DNA of 64,000 nt from the NCBI GenBank assembly GCA_945867155.1, contig CAMBHL010000001.1, positions 248,001 through 312,000 of the forward strand, written 5' to 3'. The stretch is from an uncultured Eubacteriaceae bacterium (GTDB lineage: Bacteria; Bacillota; Clostridia; Eubacteriales; Eubacteriaceae). Position 1 is the stretch's first letter. Each line of letters starts with the position of its first letter. This document shows, in pieces, positions 34,729 through 43,959 of the stretch. A program made the translations under genes and the position numbers. A model generated the notes under the pieces. The model saw only the letters and a program-made list of their open reading frames with translations. It searched no databases and was not told where the DNA came from.

Positions 34729-37092
34729 CTATATTGATTCATGCATTTCTTCATGCCGTCTTGAAGCGGCATGATCGATCGAAACAAAAAGCTTCGTCAA
34801 GATGCGCATGCACGGCACTGTCGCCACTGCAAAAAGCACGAAGAGCATGACACATTTAACTGAAATAAACTGAATGTCAAACAACTGATTCATGGTCACC
34901 GCCAGCACCACTAATCCTGCAATGCACCCACAGATCACAACACCTCTAAATACATTGATCGGGCTTGAAATATTGTAAAGGATTATGAAACCGACGATGG
35001 CCAGAAGAAATGTCGCGGCCACTGAAATGTCCTGACTGCCGACGCCAAAGGTTTTGCCGAAGACGACCAGCGCCGCAATCATAAAGAAATCCGTTAAGGC
35101 CGCCGGCATGGCCCTGAGCATCACCCGCTGGATGAAGTGTCCCTCTATGCGCCGGTTGTTGGGCTCCATGGCCAGGAAAAAGGCCGGAATGCCGATGTTA
35201 AACATCGAAATCAGTGAAATCTGAGACGGTGTCAGAGGATATTCCATGATGCTGACGATGGTAAAAATCGACAGCAGAAACGAGAAGATGTTTTTGACCA
35301 AAAACAGCGTCGCCGAGCGCTCGATATTGTTAATCACACGCCGGCCTTCGGAAACGATCTGGGGCATGTGCGAGAAATCCGAATCCAAAAGCGCCACCTG
35401 GGCAGCCTGAACTGCGGCTTCTGAGCCGGAGGCCATCGCGATGGAACAGTCCGAATCCTTCATCGCCAGAATGTCGTTGACCCCGTCGCCGGTCATGGCC
35501 ACGGTGTGGCCCTGGGCCTGCAGCGCGTGGACGATCTGGCGCTTCTGCTCCGGTGTGACGCGTCCAAACACCGTCGTCTTTCTGACGGCATCGTCAATGT
35601 CTTCCTGCGTCTTTAAATCCTGGGCATTGACGTAGTCTTCAGCGCCTGAGATCTGCGCTTTCCTTGCTACTTCCGATACGGTCACCGGATTGTCCCCGGA
35701 AATGACCTTCACCGTCACACCTTGTTTCTCGAAATATTGAAACGTCGCCGGCGCATTTTTCCGGATCGGATTGGTCAGCAGAACAAAAAAGATCGGATTG
35801 ACATCGCTTTGGGATAAATCTTCCCGGGGAATCGCCGAGGCGCCTTCGAGTTTGGCAAAGACGATAACCCGGTAGCCCTTTTGTGCGTAATGATTCACCT
35901 CTTCTTCATAAAGGCGGAAACGCCGTTTCAAGACAATTTCAGGGGCGCCCAACACAAAGACCCCTTCTCTGAACTGAACCGCGGAATACTTGTAGCGCGA
36001 CGAAAAGGGCAGCACTTCAAGGGCATTAGCCCCTTTTTCATTTTTGCCGAAATACTTCGTCATCGCGGCAGACGTCGCATTTTCGTCTTTCTGAGCGCCG
36101 AGATAACGGCTCACAAGATCCCCCGCCCGTTCCATTTCTGAGCGGTTCATTTCCTGAACCGGCACGATGTCTGCGACCAGCATGGCGTTGTCGGTGATCG
36201 TCCCGGTTTTATCGACGCAGACCACATCGACCCTTGCCAGGGATTCGATGCTTTTCATGTCGTGGAGCATCACTTGTTTTTTTGCCAGGCGCATCGCCGA
36301 GACCGCAAGGGTTACAGAAAGGAGCAGATACAGCCCTTCAGGAATCATGCCGATCACCGCAGCCACCATCGACGGCACCGCCTTCGCGATGCTGCGGTGG
36401 GCGACGCCGATGCTCTGATACAAAAGCAAAATCCCGATGGGAATGATCGCAATACCGGCCACTTTGACGATGCCGTCAATGGAACGCACCATTTCCGAAC
36501 GATCGTCGGACTCCACGGCCTTCGCCTTTAAGGTCAGCTGATTAATATAGGCCTTTGCACCGACACGAACCAGCCTGGCCGTGCATTTGCCGGACACCAC
36601 AAAGGCCCCTGACATCAGTTCATCTCCCGCTGCCTTGGTGATTTCATCGGCCTCCCCGGTTAAAAGCGCCTCGTTGACCGCAATCTCGCCGGCAACCACT
36701 TCCGCGTCCGCGGGAATTTGAACGCCTCCTTCCAGCACGACGACATCGCCGAGGACCAGATCCTCTATGGACACTTTTTTGACCCTGCCGTCACGGTAAA
36801 CTTTTGCCACCGGCGTGTTCATGATCTTCAGGTTGTCCAGCACTTTTTTCGCCTGGATTTCCTGAATGATCCCGATCAGCGTGTTGGCGACAATCACGGG
36901 CAGAAAAGTCAGGGCATTCCACGCCTGCACAAAAATCAAAAGCAGCGCCAGAACTGCAAAGATCAAGTTGAAATAGGTCAGTGTATTTTCCTTGACGATG
37001 TCTTTAACGGTTTTGGCCGATTTCGAAACCTGATCGTTTCCCTGGCCCTTCTGTTTAAGTTCTAATGCCTGCTTGGACGATAATCCAGTCAT
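34729..37092 (-). CDS. Cation-translocating P-type ATPase
   Basis: A 787-residue P-type ATPase. It shows the phosphatase loop LLTGEADEI, PEGL at 251-254 in the fourth membrane segment, phosphorylated D294 in DKTGTIT, and the hinge TGDGVNDILAMKDSD. There are no N-terminal heavy-metal domains. The PEGL motif and short N-terminus resemble the P2-like group with mycobacterial CtpE (calcium) and some magnesium pumps. The transported ion is not certain. A CAGGAGG site precedes the ATG. It is divergent from aroD. Confidence 0.88.
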   Translation of the reverse strand: MTGLSSKQALELKQKGQGNDQVSKSAKTVKDIVKENTLTYFNLIFAVLALLLIFVQAWNALTFLPVIVANTLIGIIQEIQAKKVLDNLKIMNTPVAKVYRDGRVKKVSIEDLVLGDVVVLEGGVQIPADAEVVAGEIAVNEALLTGEADEITKAAGDELMSGAFVVSGKCTARLVRVGAKAYINQLTLKAKAVESDDRSEMVRSIDGIVKVAGIAIIPIGILLLYQSIGVAHRSIAKAVPSMVAAVIGMIPEGLYLLLSVTLAVSAMRLAKKQVMLHDMKSIESLARVDVVCVDKTGTITDNAMLVADIVPVQEMNRSEMERAGDLVSRYLGAQKDENATSAAMTKYFGKNEKGANALEVLPFSSRYKYSAVQFREGVFVLGAPEIVLKRRFRLYEEEVNHYAQKGYRVIVFAKLEGASAIPREDLSQSDVNPIFFVLLTNPIRKNAPATFQYFEKQGVTVKVISGDNPVTVSEVARKAQISGAEDYVNAQDLKTQEDIDDAVRKTTVFGRVTPEQKRQIVHALQAQGHTVAMTGDGVNDILAMKDSDCSIAMASGSEAAVQAAQVALLDSDFSHMPQIVSEGRRVINNIERSATLFLVKNIFSFLLSIFTIVSIMEYPLTPSQISLISMFNIGIPAFFLAMEPNNRRIEGHFIQRVMLRAMPAALTDFFMIAALVVFGKTFGVGSQDISVAATFLLAIVGFIILYNISSPINVFRGVVICGCIAGLVVLAVTMNQLFDIQFISVKCVMLFVLFAVATVPCMRILTKLFVSIDHAASRRHEEMHESI

Positions 37093-37146
37093 CTGACGAA
37101 CCTCCTGTCCCTGAGCTTAATTTCTTGTTTTTTATTATAACACAAC

Positions 37147-37175
37147 TTGAAATATGCACCGCTGAGGCGTAAACT
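37147..37175 (+). promoter_or_regulatory. aroD: aroD promoter, probably leaderless
   Basis: TTGAAA (37147-37152) and TAAACT (37170-37175) are spaced by 17 bases, and the aroD ATG follows six bases after the -10 box. No Shine-Dalgarno sequence is present. Confidence 0.6.
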
Positions 37176-37181
37176 GAACTT

Positions 37182-37937
37182 ATGAAAACTTTAAGTCAAT
37201 CTTTTAATTTAGAGCCGCAAACTTTTGCCCTCTGTGTTCCCATCGGCCCCAACTCTGAAGATGCCCTGCCTGCCCTTCTCAATCAAGCCGCAGTCGCGAA
37301 GCCTGATCTCATCGAGTGGCGGCGCGATGCGATGGGCCTTCTGTCAAACGACGCCCAGGACGACTGTCTCGATCTCATGGCTGAAAAAAAGATTCCGATT
37401 TTGTACACCTTTCGCGACTTTTCAGAAGGCGGTGCCTGTGCAGATGCCGACAGTGCTTTTCGGGAAGACGCCATTCTCAGTGCCGTCGACCATCCCGCTG
37501 TGGCTTATGTCGACATTGAAGCCAGACAGTCTGAAAAAATGATCAAGACGGTTCGCAAAGCGCTTCACCGTCAAGATAAACAGCTCATTTTATCTTATCA
37601 TAATTTTAAAAAAGCGCTGAAGCCAAAGGCTTTTAAGCAAAAGCTCTACGATATTGCCGAAAAAAATCCGGATGTCATCAAAATTGCCATGCAGGCAGAC
37701 AGCAAAGCGGATATTCTGCAGTCAAGCTACGGCATTTTGCATTTTCTCAAGAAAAGTCACTGGCAAAAGCCAATCATTTTCATTATGATGGGCACTTGCG
37801 GCAGGCTTCTGCGCATCGCGCCGGAATATTTTGGTGGAAGCTTGACCTATGCAGCCCTTTCAGAAGCCGCAGCGACGGCCCCGGGCCAGCTTTCTCCAGA
37901 TCAGATTCGTCAATTCAGAAAAGACTTATACCTTTAA
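37182..37937 (+). CDS. aroD: Type I 3-dehydroquinate dehydratase
   Basis: A 251-residue shikimate-pathway enzyme removing water from 3-dehydroquinate through a lysine Schiff base. Signature blocks are LIEWRRD near the N-terminus, the catalytic His in SYHNF, the Schiff-base lysine in VIKIAMQ, and MMGTCGRLLRIAPEYFGGSLTYA (ends only: MMGTCGRLLR). Shikimate kinase follows 33 bases downstream. There is no ribosome site; the start codon sits six bases after a -10 box. Confidence 0.95.
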   Translation: MKTLSQSFNLEPQTFALCVPIGPNSEDALPALLNQAAVAKPDLIEWRRDAMGLLSNDAQDDCLDLMAEKKIPILYTFRDFSEGGACADADSAFREDAILSAVDHPAVAYVDIEARQSEKMIKTVRKALHRQDKQLILSYHNFKKALKPKAFKQKLYDIAEKNPDVIKIAMQADSKADILQSSYGILHFLKKSHWQKPIIFIMMGTCGRLLRIAPEYFGGSLTYAALSEAAATAPGQLSPDQIRQFRKDLYL

Positions 37938-37970
37938 AGACAATACAAAAGAACAGGAGACACACACCTC

Positions 37971-38537
37971 ATGGCAACCCCTCAAAACATTGCATTAATC
38001 GGTTATATGGGCGTCGGAAAATCGACCGTCGGAAGAGCTTTGTCCCATAAGCTCCACTGCGGTTTTTACGACACTGACGAGATCATCGTTCAGGAAACTG
38101 GAAAATCCATTGAAAAAATTTTCGACGATGACGGCGAAGCGACTTTCCGCAAAAAAGAAACAGAAGTGCTGAAAGAAATTCTGAATGCGCCGGCTGAAAA
38201 TGGCCGCGTCATCGCGTGCGGCGGTGGCCTGCCGCTTTCCAAGGAAAATCAGCAGTTATTAAAAGACAACTGCTTTACGGTCGAACTCATCTGCAGCGAC
38301 GACGTGATCGCCGAACGCATCGAAGCCGACGGCACGGTGCGGCCGCTCTTAGCAAAGCTCTCTTCCCACGAAGCGCTGCTGAAGGAAATTTCGAAGATGA
38401 AAATGACCCGCCGCTTCTATTACGAATCGGCAGCGGACATTAAAGTCGAAACGGACATCCTGGACATGGACGACGTTCTGGATTCGATCATGCTCTTCGG
38501 AGAAATGTGGCAGAACCGCCGTGACCGGATGGTCTAA
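37971..38537 (+). CDS. aroK: Shikimate kinase
   Basis: A 188-residue P-loop kinase making shikimate 3-phosphate. GYMGVGKSTVGRAL is the Walker A motif, DTDEIIVQETGKSI and FRKKE bind shikimate, CGGGLPL is the third conserved loop, and RPLL the lid. An ACAGGAG site precedes the ATG. It forms a two-gene operon with aroD. Confidence 0.95.
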   Translation: MATPQNIALIGYMGVGKSTVGRALSHKLHCGFYDTDEIIVQETGKSIEKIFDDDGEATFRKKETEVLKEILNAPAENGRVIACGGGLPLSKENQQLLKDNCFTVELICSDDVIAERIEADGTVRPLLAKLSSHEALLKEISKMKMTRRFYYESAADIKVETDILDMDDVLDSIMLFGEMWQNRRDRMV

Positions 38538-38580
38538 CAAAAAAAGTGCTTCTGAAAATTCAGAAGCACTTTGTTTTTTT
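38537..38580. terminator. Terminator after aroK
   Basis: A 13-base-pair stem (38543-38555 with 38560-38572) has A and T runs on either side, serving aroK (+) and the tRNA-Leu transcript (-). Confidence 0.85.
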
Positions 38581-38582
38581 TA

Positions 38583-38669
38583 TGGTGCCGAAGGTGGGAT
38601 TCGAACCCACACGGTATCGCTACCAACGGATTTTGAGTCCGCCAAGTCTGCCAATTCCATCACTTCGGC
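38583..38669 (-). tRNA. tRNA-Leu (anticodon CAA)
   Basis: An 87-base class II tRNA on the minus strand. The acceptor stem is GCCGAAG/CTTCGGC with encoded CCA. The anticodon loop CTCAAAA gives CAA, which reads TTG. A long variable arm (TGGTAGCGATACCG) is typical of leucine tRNAs. The T-arm contains GGTTCGAATCC. Confidence 0.95.
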
Positions 38670-38723
38670 ATCGCTGACCTGATTATAATACCAAATATTC
38701 TTTCACAAATCAAGTCTTTTTTT

Positions 38724-38758
38724 AAATAAGCTCAAGGCAGCACGTCCTGAGCTTATTT
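38724..38758 (-). terminator. Possible terminator after the antiporter gene
   Basis: AAATAAGCTCAAGG (38724-38737) pairs with CCTGAGCTTATTT (38746-38758), apart from one unpaired base. The U-rich end is part of the stem rather than a clean run, so the call is tentative. Confidence 0.45.
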
Positions 38759-38770
38759 CTTTGAATTCAA

Positions 38771-40135
38771 TTATTTCCGGTCTGAATCTTCGGACCCCTT
38801 GATGCCGTTTCCGCTTTCCTGCATGCTGTTGACATCTTCGTAAGTCTTGGCAAAGGCATTTTCCTGATAGGCCTGGTCTTCGTCCACAGGGGCACCGCCT
38901 TGAGCCGCTGCCAGCCGTCTCTTGTACGCGGCAACCCCCTGAGGCGTGTACTTCATCGTCCGGGCAAAAACAGACTTCAGCATGATCGGCGTCACAATCG
39001 TCGTGATGATGACGACTAAAATCACAGGACCGATGATTTCCTGAGAAATCAATCCTAGCGCCTGGCCTTTGCTCGCCACGACCAAAGCCACTTCCCCGCG
39101 GGAGATCATCCCGACACCGATTCGAAGGCTCTGATATTTTCTGTAATGGCAGACCAAGGCGCCAACCCCACAGCCGATGATCTTCGTGATGATCGCGATA
39201 ATCACGAGGATCACGGAAAACATCACGATGGTCGAATTCATCGCCGGCAGTTTGACTTCCAGCCCGATGCTGGCAAAGAAAATCGGCGACAAATAGAGAT
39301 AGGACAGGGTGGAAAACCGGTTGGCCACATATTCCCGCTTCGGCGTCATGGAGATCACGAGTCCGGCGATGTAAGCGCCGGTGATATCGGCGACACCGAA
39401 AAACTTTTCAGCGCAGTACGAAATGATCAGGCAGAAGACAAAGGCGATGATGGTGTGCCGTCTAAGACCTTTTTCCGATTTTGCCGTCCACCACCGGTAA
39501 AACTTGAGAAAACCGTATCCGGCGACGCCGGCAAAGACGAAAAACAAGGCAATCTTTAACAGCACTATCACAAGAGACACCGACGTGTCCGCCATCGATG
39601 TGACAATCGTCAGGGCAATAATGCCGAGGACGTCGTCGATGATCGCGGCGCCAAGGATCGCATTTCCCGAATGGGTGTTCAGTTTTCCGATTTCCTTGAG
39701 GGTTTCAACGGTGATCGAAACAGAGGTCGCCGTCAAAATGACCCCGATGAAGATATTCTGCAGATACCGCGGCGTCGAAAGACTTGAATTGATCAGTCCC
39801 GGCCGATTGAAATACTGGGCGACAAAATAGCCGCCGATCAGCGGGACGATGACGCCGATCAGTGCGATGACAAATGACGCTTTGCCGCTTCGTTTAAGTT
39901 CGTGCACATCCGTTTCAAGCCCTGCTGTAAACATCAGCACGACGACGCCGATTTCTGCGGAATCTTTGATATATTGGGTGTCTGAAATCACATTCAGCAT
40001 CGCCGGTCCGAGAATGAGTCCTGCGAGAAGAGCCCCCACAACCTGCGGCATCTGCACCCGTCTCGTCAACAGCCCTAATAATTTGGTCGACAAGAGAATG
40101 AGTGCCAGATCCAAAAGAAATTTATACCCCTGCAT
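38771..40135 (-). CDS. Cation:proton antiporter (CPA2/Kef-type)
   Basis: A 454-residue polytopic membrane protein with about a dozen hydrophobic segments. GALLAGLILGP, the conserved TSVSITVETLKE with GAAIIDDVLG (the Asp pair used in ion exchange), and SRGEVALVVASKG identify the CPA2 monovalent cation/proton exchangers. The cytoplasmic tail is short, with no RCK (TrkA-N) domain. It starts 2 bases after the ClC gene stop, implying joint control of cation, chloride and proton balance. Whether Na+ or K+ is exchanged is not clear. Confidence 0.88.
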   Translation of the reverse strand: MQGYKFLLDLALILLSTKLLGLLTRRVQMPQVVGALLAGLILGPAMLNVISDTQYIKDSAEIGVVVLMFTAGLETDVHELKRSGKASFVIALIGVIVPLIGGYFVAQYFNRPGLINSSLSTPRYLQNIFIGVILTATSVSITVETLKEIGKLNTHSGNAILGAAIIDDVLGIIALTIVTSMADTSVSLVIVLLKIALFFVFAGVAGYGFLKFYRWWTAKSEKGLRRHTIIAFVFCLIISYCAEKFFGVADITGAYIAGLVISMTPKREYVANRFSTLSYLYLSPIFFASIGLEVKLPAMNSTIVMFSVILVIIAIITKIIGCGVGALVCHYRKYQSLRIGVGMISRGEVALVVASKGQALGLISQEIIGPVILVVIITTIVTPIMLKSVFARTMKYTPQGVAAYKRRLAAAQGGAPVDEDQAYQENAFAKTYEDVNSMQESGNGIKGSEDSDRK

Positions 40136-40137
40136 TG

Positions 40138-41481
40138 TTACGCCTCCTTTAAAGTCATTTCTGATTGGGTAGTAATATGTCGAGTCTGAATCAGCTGATT
40201 TAAGCCTGATTCATACATCGGTTCTGTTTTCATTAAAGTCGATACCAATTCCGCCACGGTGACTACAATGCCAAAATAAATCAAGTGGCTGAAGCTGCCT
40301 GTGAGTTCACAGGCCAAAGCGACTGCGGTGAGCGGTGTGCGGACGATGGCGGCAAAATAACCGGCCATCGCAAGAATGATGAAGTTATTTAAATAAGTGG
40401 TTTGAAGCCCCAAAGCCGAGACGGCAAGATGACCGTACAAACCGCCGACAAAAGCCCCAAGCACCATCATCGGCGCCAGGGAGCCGCCCGGTGTCTTGGA
40501 GGTAAAGCACAGCATTGAAAATCCGAATTTGACGGCTAAAAGCAGGGCGATCATCGTCAGGGTGAACTGGCCCCTAACCAGCTGCGTCAGGATGATATCG
40601 CCGTCTCCCAGCACGTCCGGCAGGACGAATCCCAGAATTCCCGCAGCCAGAAACGGAATCAGCGGTTCCATGTTGTCGGGCAGCGGCAGTTTTTGATAAA
40701 ATTTCCGGGTTTTCTGCATGGACCAGTTGAAGAACTTCCCTGTAATTCCGCAGAAAACCCCCAGCAGAATCACAAACCCCACAGAGGTCAGCGGCAGAAA
40801 TTTGAGCAGCGGCACCGAAAAAACCGGGCTCATGCCAAAACAAACTTTCGAAACGAAATCCGCCGTCACCGAGGCCACCATAGCCGTGAACAAAAGATTG
40901 ACCGAATACGCCGTGTTAAATGTTTCAAGAGCAAACATAACCCCTGTCAAAGGGCAGTTAAAAGCCGCCGAAAGCCCGGCGCTGGCGCCGCAGGTGATGA
41001 GGTAGCGTTCTGCTTTTTCACCCCGATGGGACAATTTCGCCAGCCCCTTTCCAGCCATGGCGCCCATCTGAACTGACGGGCCTTCTCGGCCGAGAGACAG
41101 GCCGCCGGCCATCGCCAAAAGGCAGCCGACAAACTTGGCAATCAGTACTTTGAGCCAGTTCATTTTAAAATACCCCTGAACTTCCCCGCGTACTTCTGAA
41201 ATGCCAGAGCCCGCTACAAAGGGTTCCCAGGTAATAATTTTTCGCACGGCCAGTGCCATAAATACAAAAACCAGAAAATACAGCATTACCATCCAGACGT
41301 TTGTCGCGTAGCCGATAATAAAGTGGTGTACTTTTTGAAATTCGCTGCTCACCAGACGGTAAACGATGGCGACGCCCCCGGAAACCAGGCCGACAAGGAG
41401 ACCGCCAACGGTACTCTTAAAGACGGTTTTTCGCTTATATTTTCTTTTGATCAGTTTCGGTTTGGTTTTTCCTGACGGCAT
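40138..41481 (-). CDS. ClC-family chloride channel/transporter
   Basis: A 447-residue ClC protein. The three selectivity stretches are GSGIS (91-95, where GSGIP is usual), GREGPSVQMGA with the gating glutamate E133, and GGSLAPMMVLGA. At the inner proton-glutamate position (E203 in E. coli ClC) alignment of FALET suggests Thr187; the algal CmClC exchanger also has Thr there and still couples protons. Whether this is a channel or an exchanger is open. It is the first gene of a pair with the antiporter. Confidence 0.88.
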   Translation of the reverse strand: MPSGKTKPKLIKRKYKRKTVFKSTVGGLLVGLVSGGVAIVYRLVSSEFQKVHHFIIGYATNVWMVMLYFLVFVFMALAVRKIITWEPFVAGSGISEVRGEVQGYFKMNWLKVLIAKFVGCLLAMAGGLSLGREGPSVQMGAMAGKGLAKLSHRGEKAERYLITCGASAGLSAAFNCPLTGVMFALETFNTAYSVNLLFTAMVASVTADFVSKVCFGMSPVFSVPLLKFLPLTSVGFVILLGVFCGITGKFFNWSMQKTRKFYQKLPLPDNMEPLIPFLAAGILGFVLPDVLGDGDIILTQLVRGQFTLTMIALLLAVKFGFSMLCFTSKTPGGSLAPMMVLGAFVGGLYGHLAVSALGLQTTYLNNFIILAMAGYFAAIVRTPLTAVALACELTGSFSHLIYFGIVVTVAELVSTLMKTEPMYESGLNQLIQTRHITTQSEMTLKEA

Positions 41482-41614
41482 GCTTCTCTCCTACATTAAA
41501 TCCAACTCTATTTTAACATATTCAATTCAAAACAAAGGGGACAATCCGGATAAATAATAAGATTACTTTACAATATTTCAATCATAAAACCATGCAAAAA
41601 ATAGTCGGTCTCTG

Positions 41615-42766
41615 TCAAATTTTAGCCCGGGGATTCTGGAGCAGTTCGTCATTAAACTGCTGCATCACGGCCGCAATTTTAATGTTCTGAGGGCAGACCT
41701 TTTCGCAGCTGTGACAGGCGATGCAGTCGCAGGGCAGATGCCCGGCGCCCAAGGTTTTCAGCCGCGTCGGCACGATGAAGCCGCCTCCTGTAAAATGCTG
41801 TTCGTTGTAAAGTGCGATCAGTTTGGGGATGTCCAGTCCCTGGGGGCAGTGGTCGACGCAGTAATGACAGGCGGTGCAGGGCACTTCCTCTTTTTTGATC
41901 ATCGCCCCTGCAATCTTTTGAAGGGTCTCCCACTCTTTGTCATTTAACGGCGCCGATTTTGCAAAAATATGGCCGTTTTCTCCAAGCTGGCCGGGGGTGC
42001 TCATGCCCGACAAAATCATCTGAACGCCGGGAATGGTCTGGAGGAAGCGAAATCCCCATTCAGCGGCTGAGACGCCTGGCCTAAGCGCTTCAAGCTGTGC
42101 CATGGCGCCATCTGGCAAAGCGGCGAGCTTGCCGCCGCGCAGGGGTTCCATCACCCACACCGGCAAATCGTACTCCCGGGCCAGTTCGACTTTTTCTTTC
42201 CCCTGCTGAAACGTCCAGTCGATCCAATTGAGCTGAATCTGCATGAATTCCATGTCATCGCCATAAGCTTCAAGAAAACGGCGGATCGTCGGCAGTTCCC
42301 CGTGAGTCGAAAAACCCAGGTGATGAATTTTACCCAGACGGCGCTGTTCAGCGAGGTAGTCCCTCACACCGTACTTGGGATCTAAATAAAAGTCAATATT
42401 GCTTTCGTTGACGTTGTGAAACAAATAGAAATCAAAATAATCCGTCTGGCATTTTTCCAGCTGTTTTTCAAAAATGGCTTTTACTTTTGGAAAATTGGCC
42501 GTGTCATAGCCTGGAAATTTGGAGGCCAGATAATACGAATCCCGGGGATAGGCCGACAGCGCTTTTCCCATCACAATTTCAGACTGGCCTTTGTGATAGC
42601 CCCAGGCGGTATCGAAATAATTAATGCCTTCGTAAATGGCGGATTCGATCAGCGCTTTGGCCTTGGCCTCATCAATCCGACCGTCATCGCCGTCTATCAC
42701 AGGCATCCGCATGCCGCCAAATCCTAAAGTTGACAACGAAATTTTTTGAAAATTTTGATACAACAT
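41615..42766 (-). CDS. Aldo/keto reductase with C-terminal ferredoxin-like domain
   Basis: A 383-residue protein. Residues 1 to about 290 are an aldo/keto reductase barrel (LGFGGMRMPV, GINYFDTAWGYHKGQSE, LASKFP). The rest has two [4Fe-4S] motifs (CTACHYCVDHCP and CDCIACHSCEKVCP). This family is common in anaerobes; substrates are mostly unknown. I place the start at ATG 42766 because AAGAGGT lies 7 bases before it; a TTG at 42793 has no such site and overlaps the thioesterase gene end. It probably shares a transcript with that thioesterase. Confidence 0.88.
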   Translation of the reverse strand: MLYQNFQKISLSTLGFGGMRMPVIDGDDGRIDEAKAKALIESAIYEGINYFDTAWGYHKGQSEIVMGKALSAYPRDSYYLASKFPGYDTANFPKVKAIFEKQLEKCQTDYFDFYLFHNVNESNIDFYLDPKYGVRDYLAEQRRLGKIHHLGFSTHGELPTIRRFLEAYGDDMEFMQIQLNWIDWTFQQGKEKVELAREYDLPVWVMEPLRGGKLAALPDGAMAQLEALRPGVSAAEWGFRFLQTIPGVQMILSGMSTPGQLGENGHIFAKSAPLNDKEWETLQKIAGAMIKKEEVPCTACHYCVDHCPQGLDIPKLIALYNEQHFTGGGFIVPTRLKTLGAGHLPCDCIACHSCEKVCPQNIKIAAVMQQFNDELLQNPRAKI

Positions 42767-42789
42767 CTGATTTACCTCTTCTTTTTCGT

Positions 42790-43209
42790 TCAATACGCCA
42801 TTTTCATGATCGCATAGTCAAACAGCCCGCAGGCAATTTCTCTTTGATTTTCATCTTTTATCGAAACGTCAACCACGATGATGCGCTTGCCTGTTTTTCT
42901 CGCTTTCGCCACAGCCTTTAGTGTTTTGCAGTTGAGGGCCGGGCGCATGAACTGCAAGTCCCCGCTGAGGGTTGAAACCCGGTAGCCGCAAGACGATGCG
43001 CAGGCGCCGCCGGCGTTGTCAGCCAGCGTGTACAGACAGCCACCGTGAACAGAATGGTTTAAATTGAGATGTCTTGGCTCCACAGCCAGTTCCGTTTCTG
43101 CGTACCCATCCTCAATCACCTTCGTCCGGATGCCCATGTCATTGGCAAACGTATTTTCCCGTTCCCGAATTTCCAATATTTTTTTTAAATTTTCCTGTTG
43201 TTTTTCCAT
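42790..43209 (-). CDS. PaaI-family hotdog thioesterase
   Basis: A 139-residue hotdog-fold protein with HLNLNHSVHGGCLYTLADNA (the HGG loop and catalytic acidic residue region) and SGDLQFMRPAL. Relatives hydrolyse acyl- or aryl-CoA thioesters. The substrate is not known. The aldo/keto reductase gene follows on the same strand. Confidence 0.88.
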   Translation of the reverse strand: MEKQQENLKKILEIRERENTFANDMGIRTKVIEDGYAETELAVEPRHLNLNHSVHGGCLYTLADNAGGACASSCGYRVSTLSGDLQFMRPALNCKTLKAVAKARKTGKRIIVVDVSIKDENQREIACGLFDYAIMKMAY

Positions 43210-43278
43210 GATAAGATTCCTGTTTTTGATAAAATGTTAATTATACTTTATCATAAATTCGATGGGAATAACTGAATT

Positions 43279-43959
43279 ATGAAAAAATTGATCAAAACCG
43301 ACCGCCTTTCCGGCGTCATTTTCGATGTCGACGGCACCCTGCTGGATTCCATGCCGATCTGGCGCAATGCCGGCGCCCGGTACCTTAACACTCAGCACAT
43401 CGTACCGGAACCCCACCTTGGCGATTTGTTGTTTAACATGACTTTAACGGAAAGCAGCCAGTATCTTAAAAGCCACTATGGACTCAAGGCTTCCTGCGCT
43501 GATATTCAAAAGGCCGTTCTCGACGACATCGCGGACTTTTATCGCAGCCAGGTGCTGCTTAAGCCCGGTGCCCAGCGCGTCCTTGAATGCTTCGGAAAGC
43601 AGCTGCCCCTCGCCGTCGCTTCTGTCGGCGACAAAGCGTTGATCCGCGCCGCTTTTTCGAGGTTAAAAATACTAAAGGCCTTCTCCGCCATAGTAACGGA
43701 TCGGGATCCCGGCATTCACGGAGGAAAAGAGACCCCTGAAATTTTTTTCGCCGCTTCCCGCGCAATCGATTCCCCAACGGCCACAACCCTCGTCGTCGAA
43801 GACAACCTCACTGCTGTGTCGACGGCCAAATCTGCCGGATTTTTAACCCTGGGGGTTTATGACCCTGCCAATGAAAAAGACTGGCCCCTCATTTGCAAAA
43901 AAGCAGATGCCGCAATCTTGTCCTTTCAAGATCTTGACATCTGCCTGAATGTTAAATAA
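43279..43959 (+). CDS. HAD-superfamily phosphatase (beta-phosphoglucomutase-like)
   Basis: A 226-residue HAD protein. Motif I is VIFDVDGTLLDSMP, motif II is in VASVGDKALIRAAF, and motif III/IV is LVVEDNLTAVSTAKSAGF. The helical cap between motifs I and II is of the C1 type. Substrate may be a sugar phosphate or phosphoglycolate. It is divergent from the thioesterase and its end overlaps the convergent SGNH gene by 8 bases. Confidence 0.88.
   Translation: MKKLIKTDRLSGVIFDVDGTLLDSMPIWRNAGARYLNTQHIVPEPHLGDLLFNMTLTESSQYLKSHYGLKASCADIQKAVLDDIADFYRSQVLLKPGAQRVLECFGKQLPLAVASVGDKALIRAAFSRLKILKAFSAIVTDRDPGIHGGKETPEIFFAASRAIDSPTATTLVVEDNLTAVSTAKSAGFLTLGVYDPANEKDWPLICKKADAAILSFQDLDICLNVK

Noticed and set aside
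41482-41614. Fluoride riboswitch before the ClC gene
   Set aside because: The GGCGATGGTGTTCGCC-type core is absent in the leader, and the ClC filter does not suggest a fluoride exporter.
42767-42793. TTG start at 42793 for the aldo/keto reductase
   Set aside because: There is no ribosome site before it and it overlaps the thioesterase gene. ATG 42766 has AAGAGGT at good spacing.
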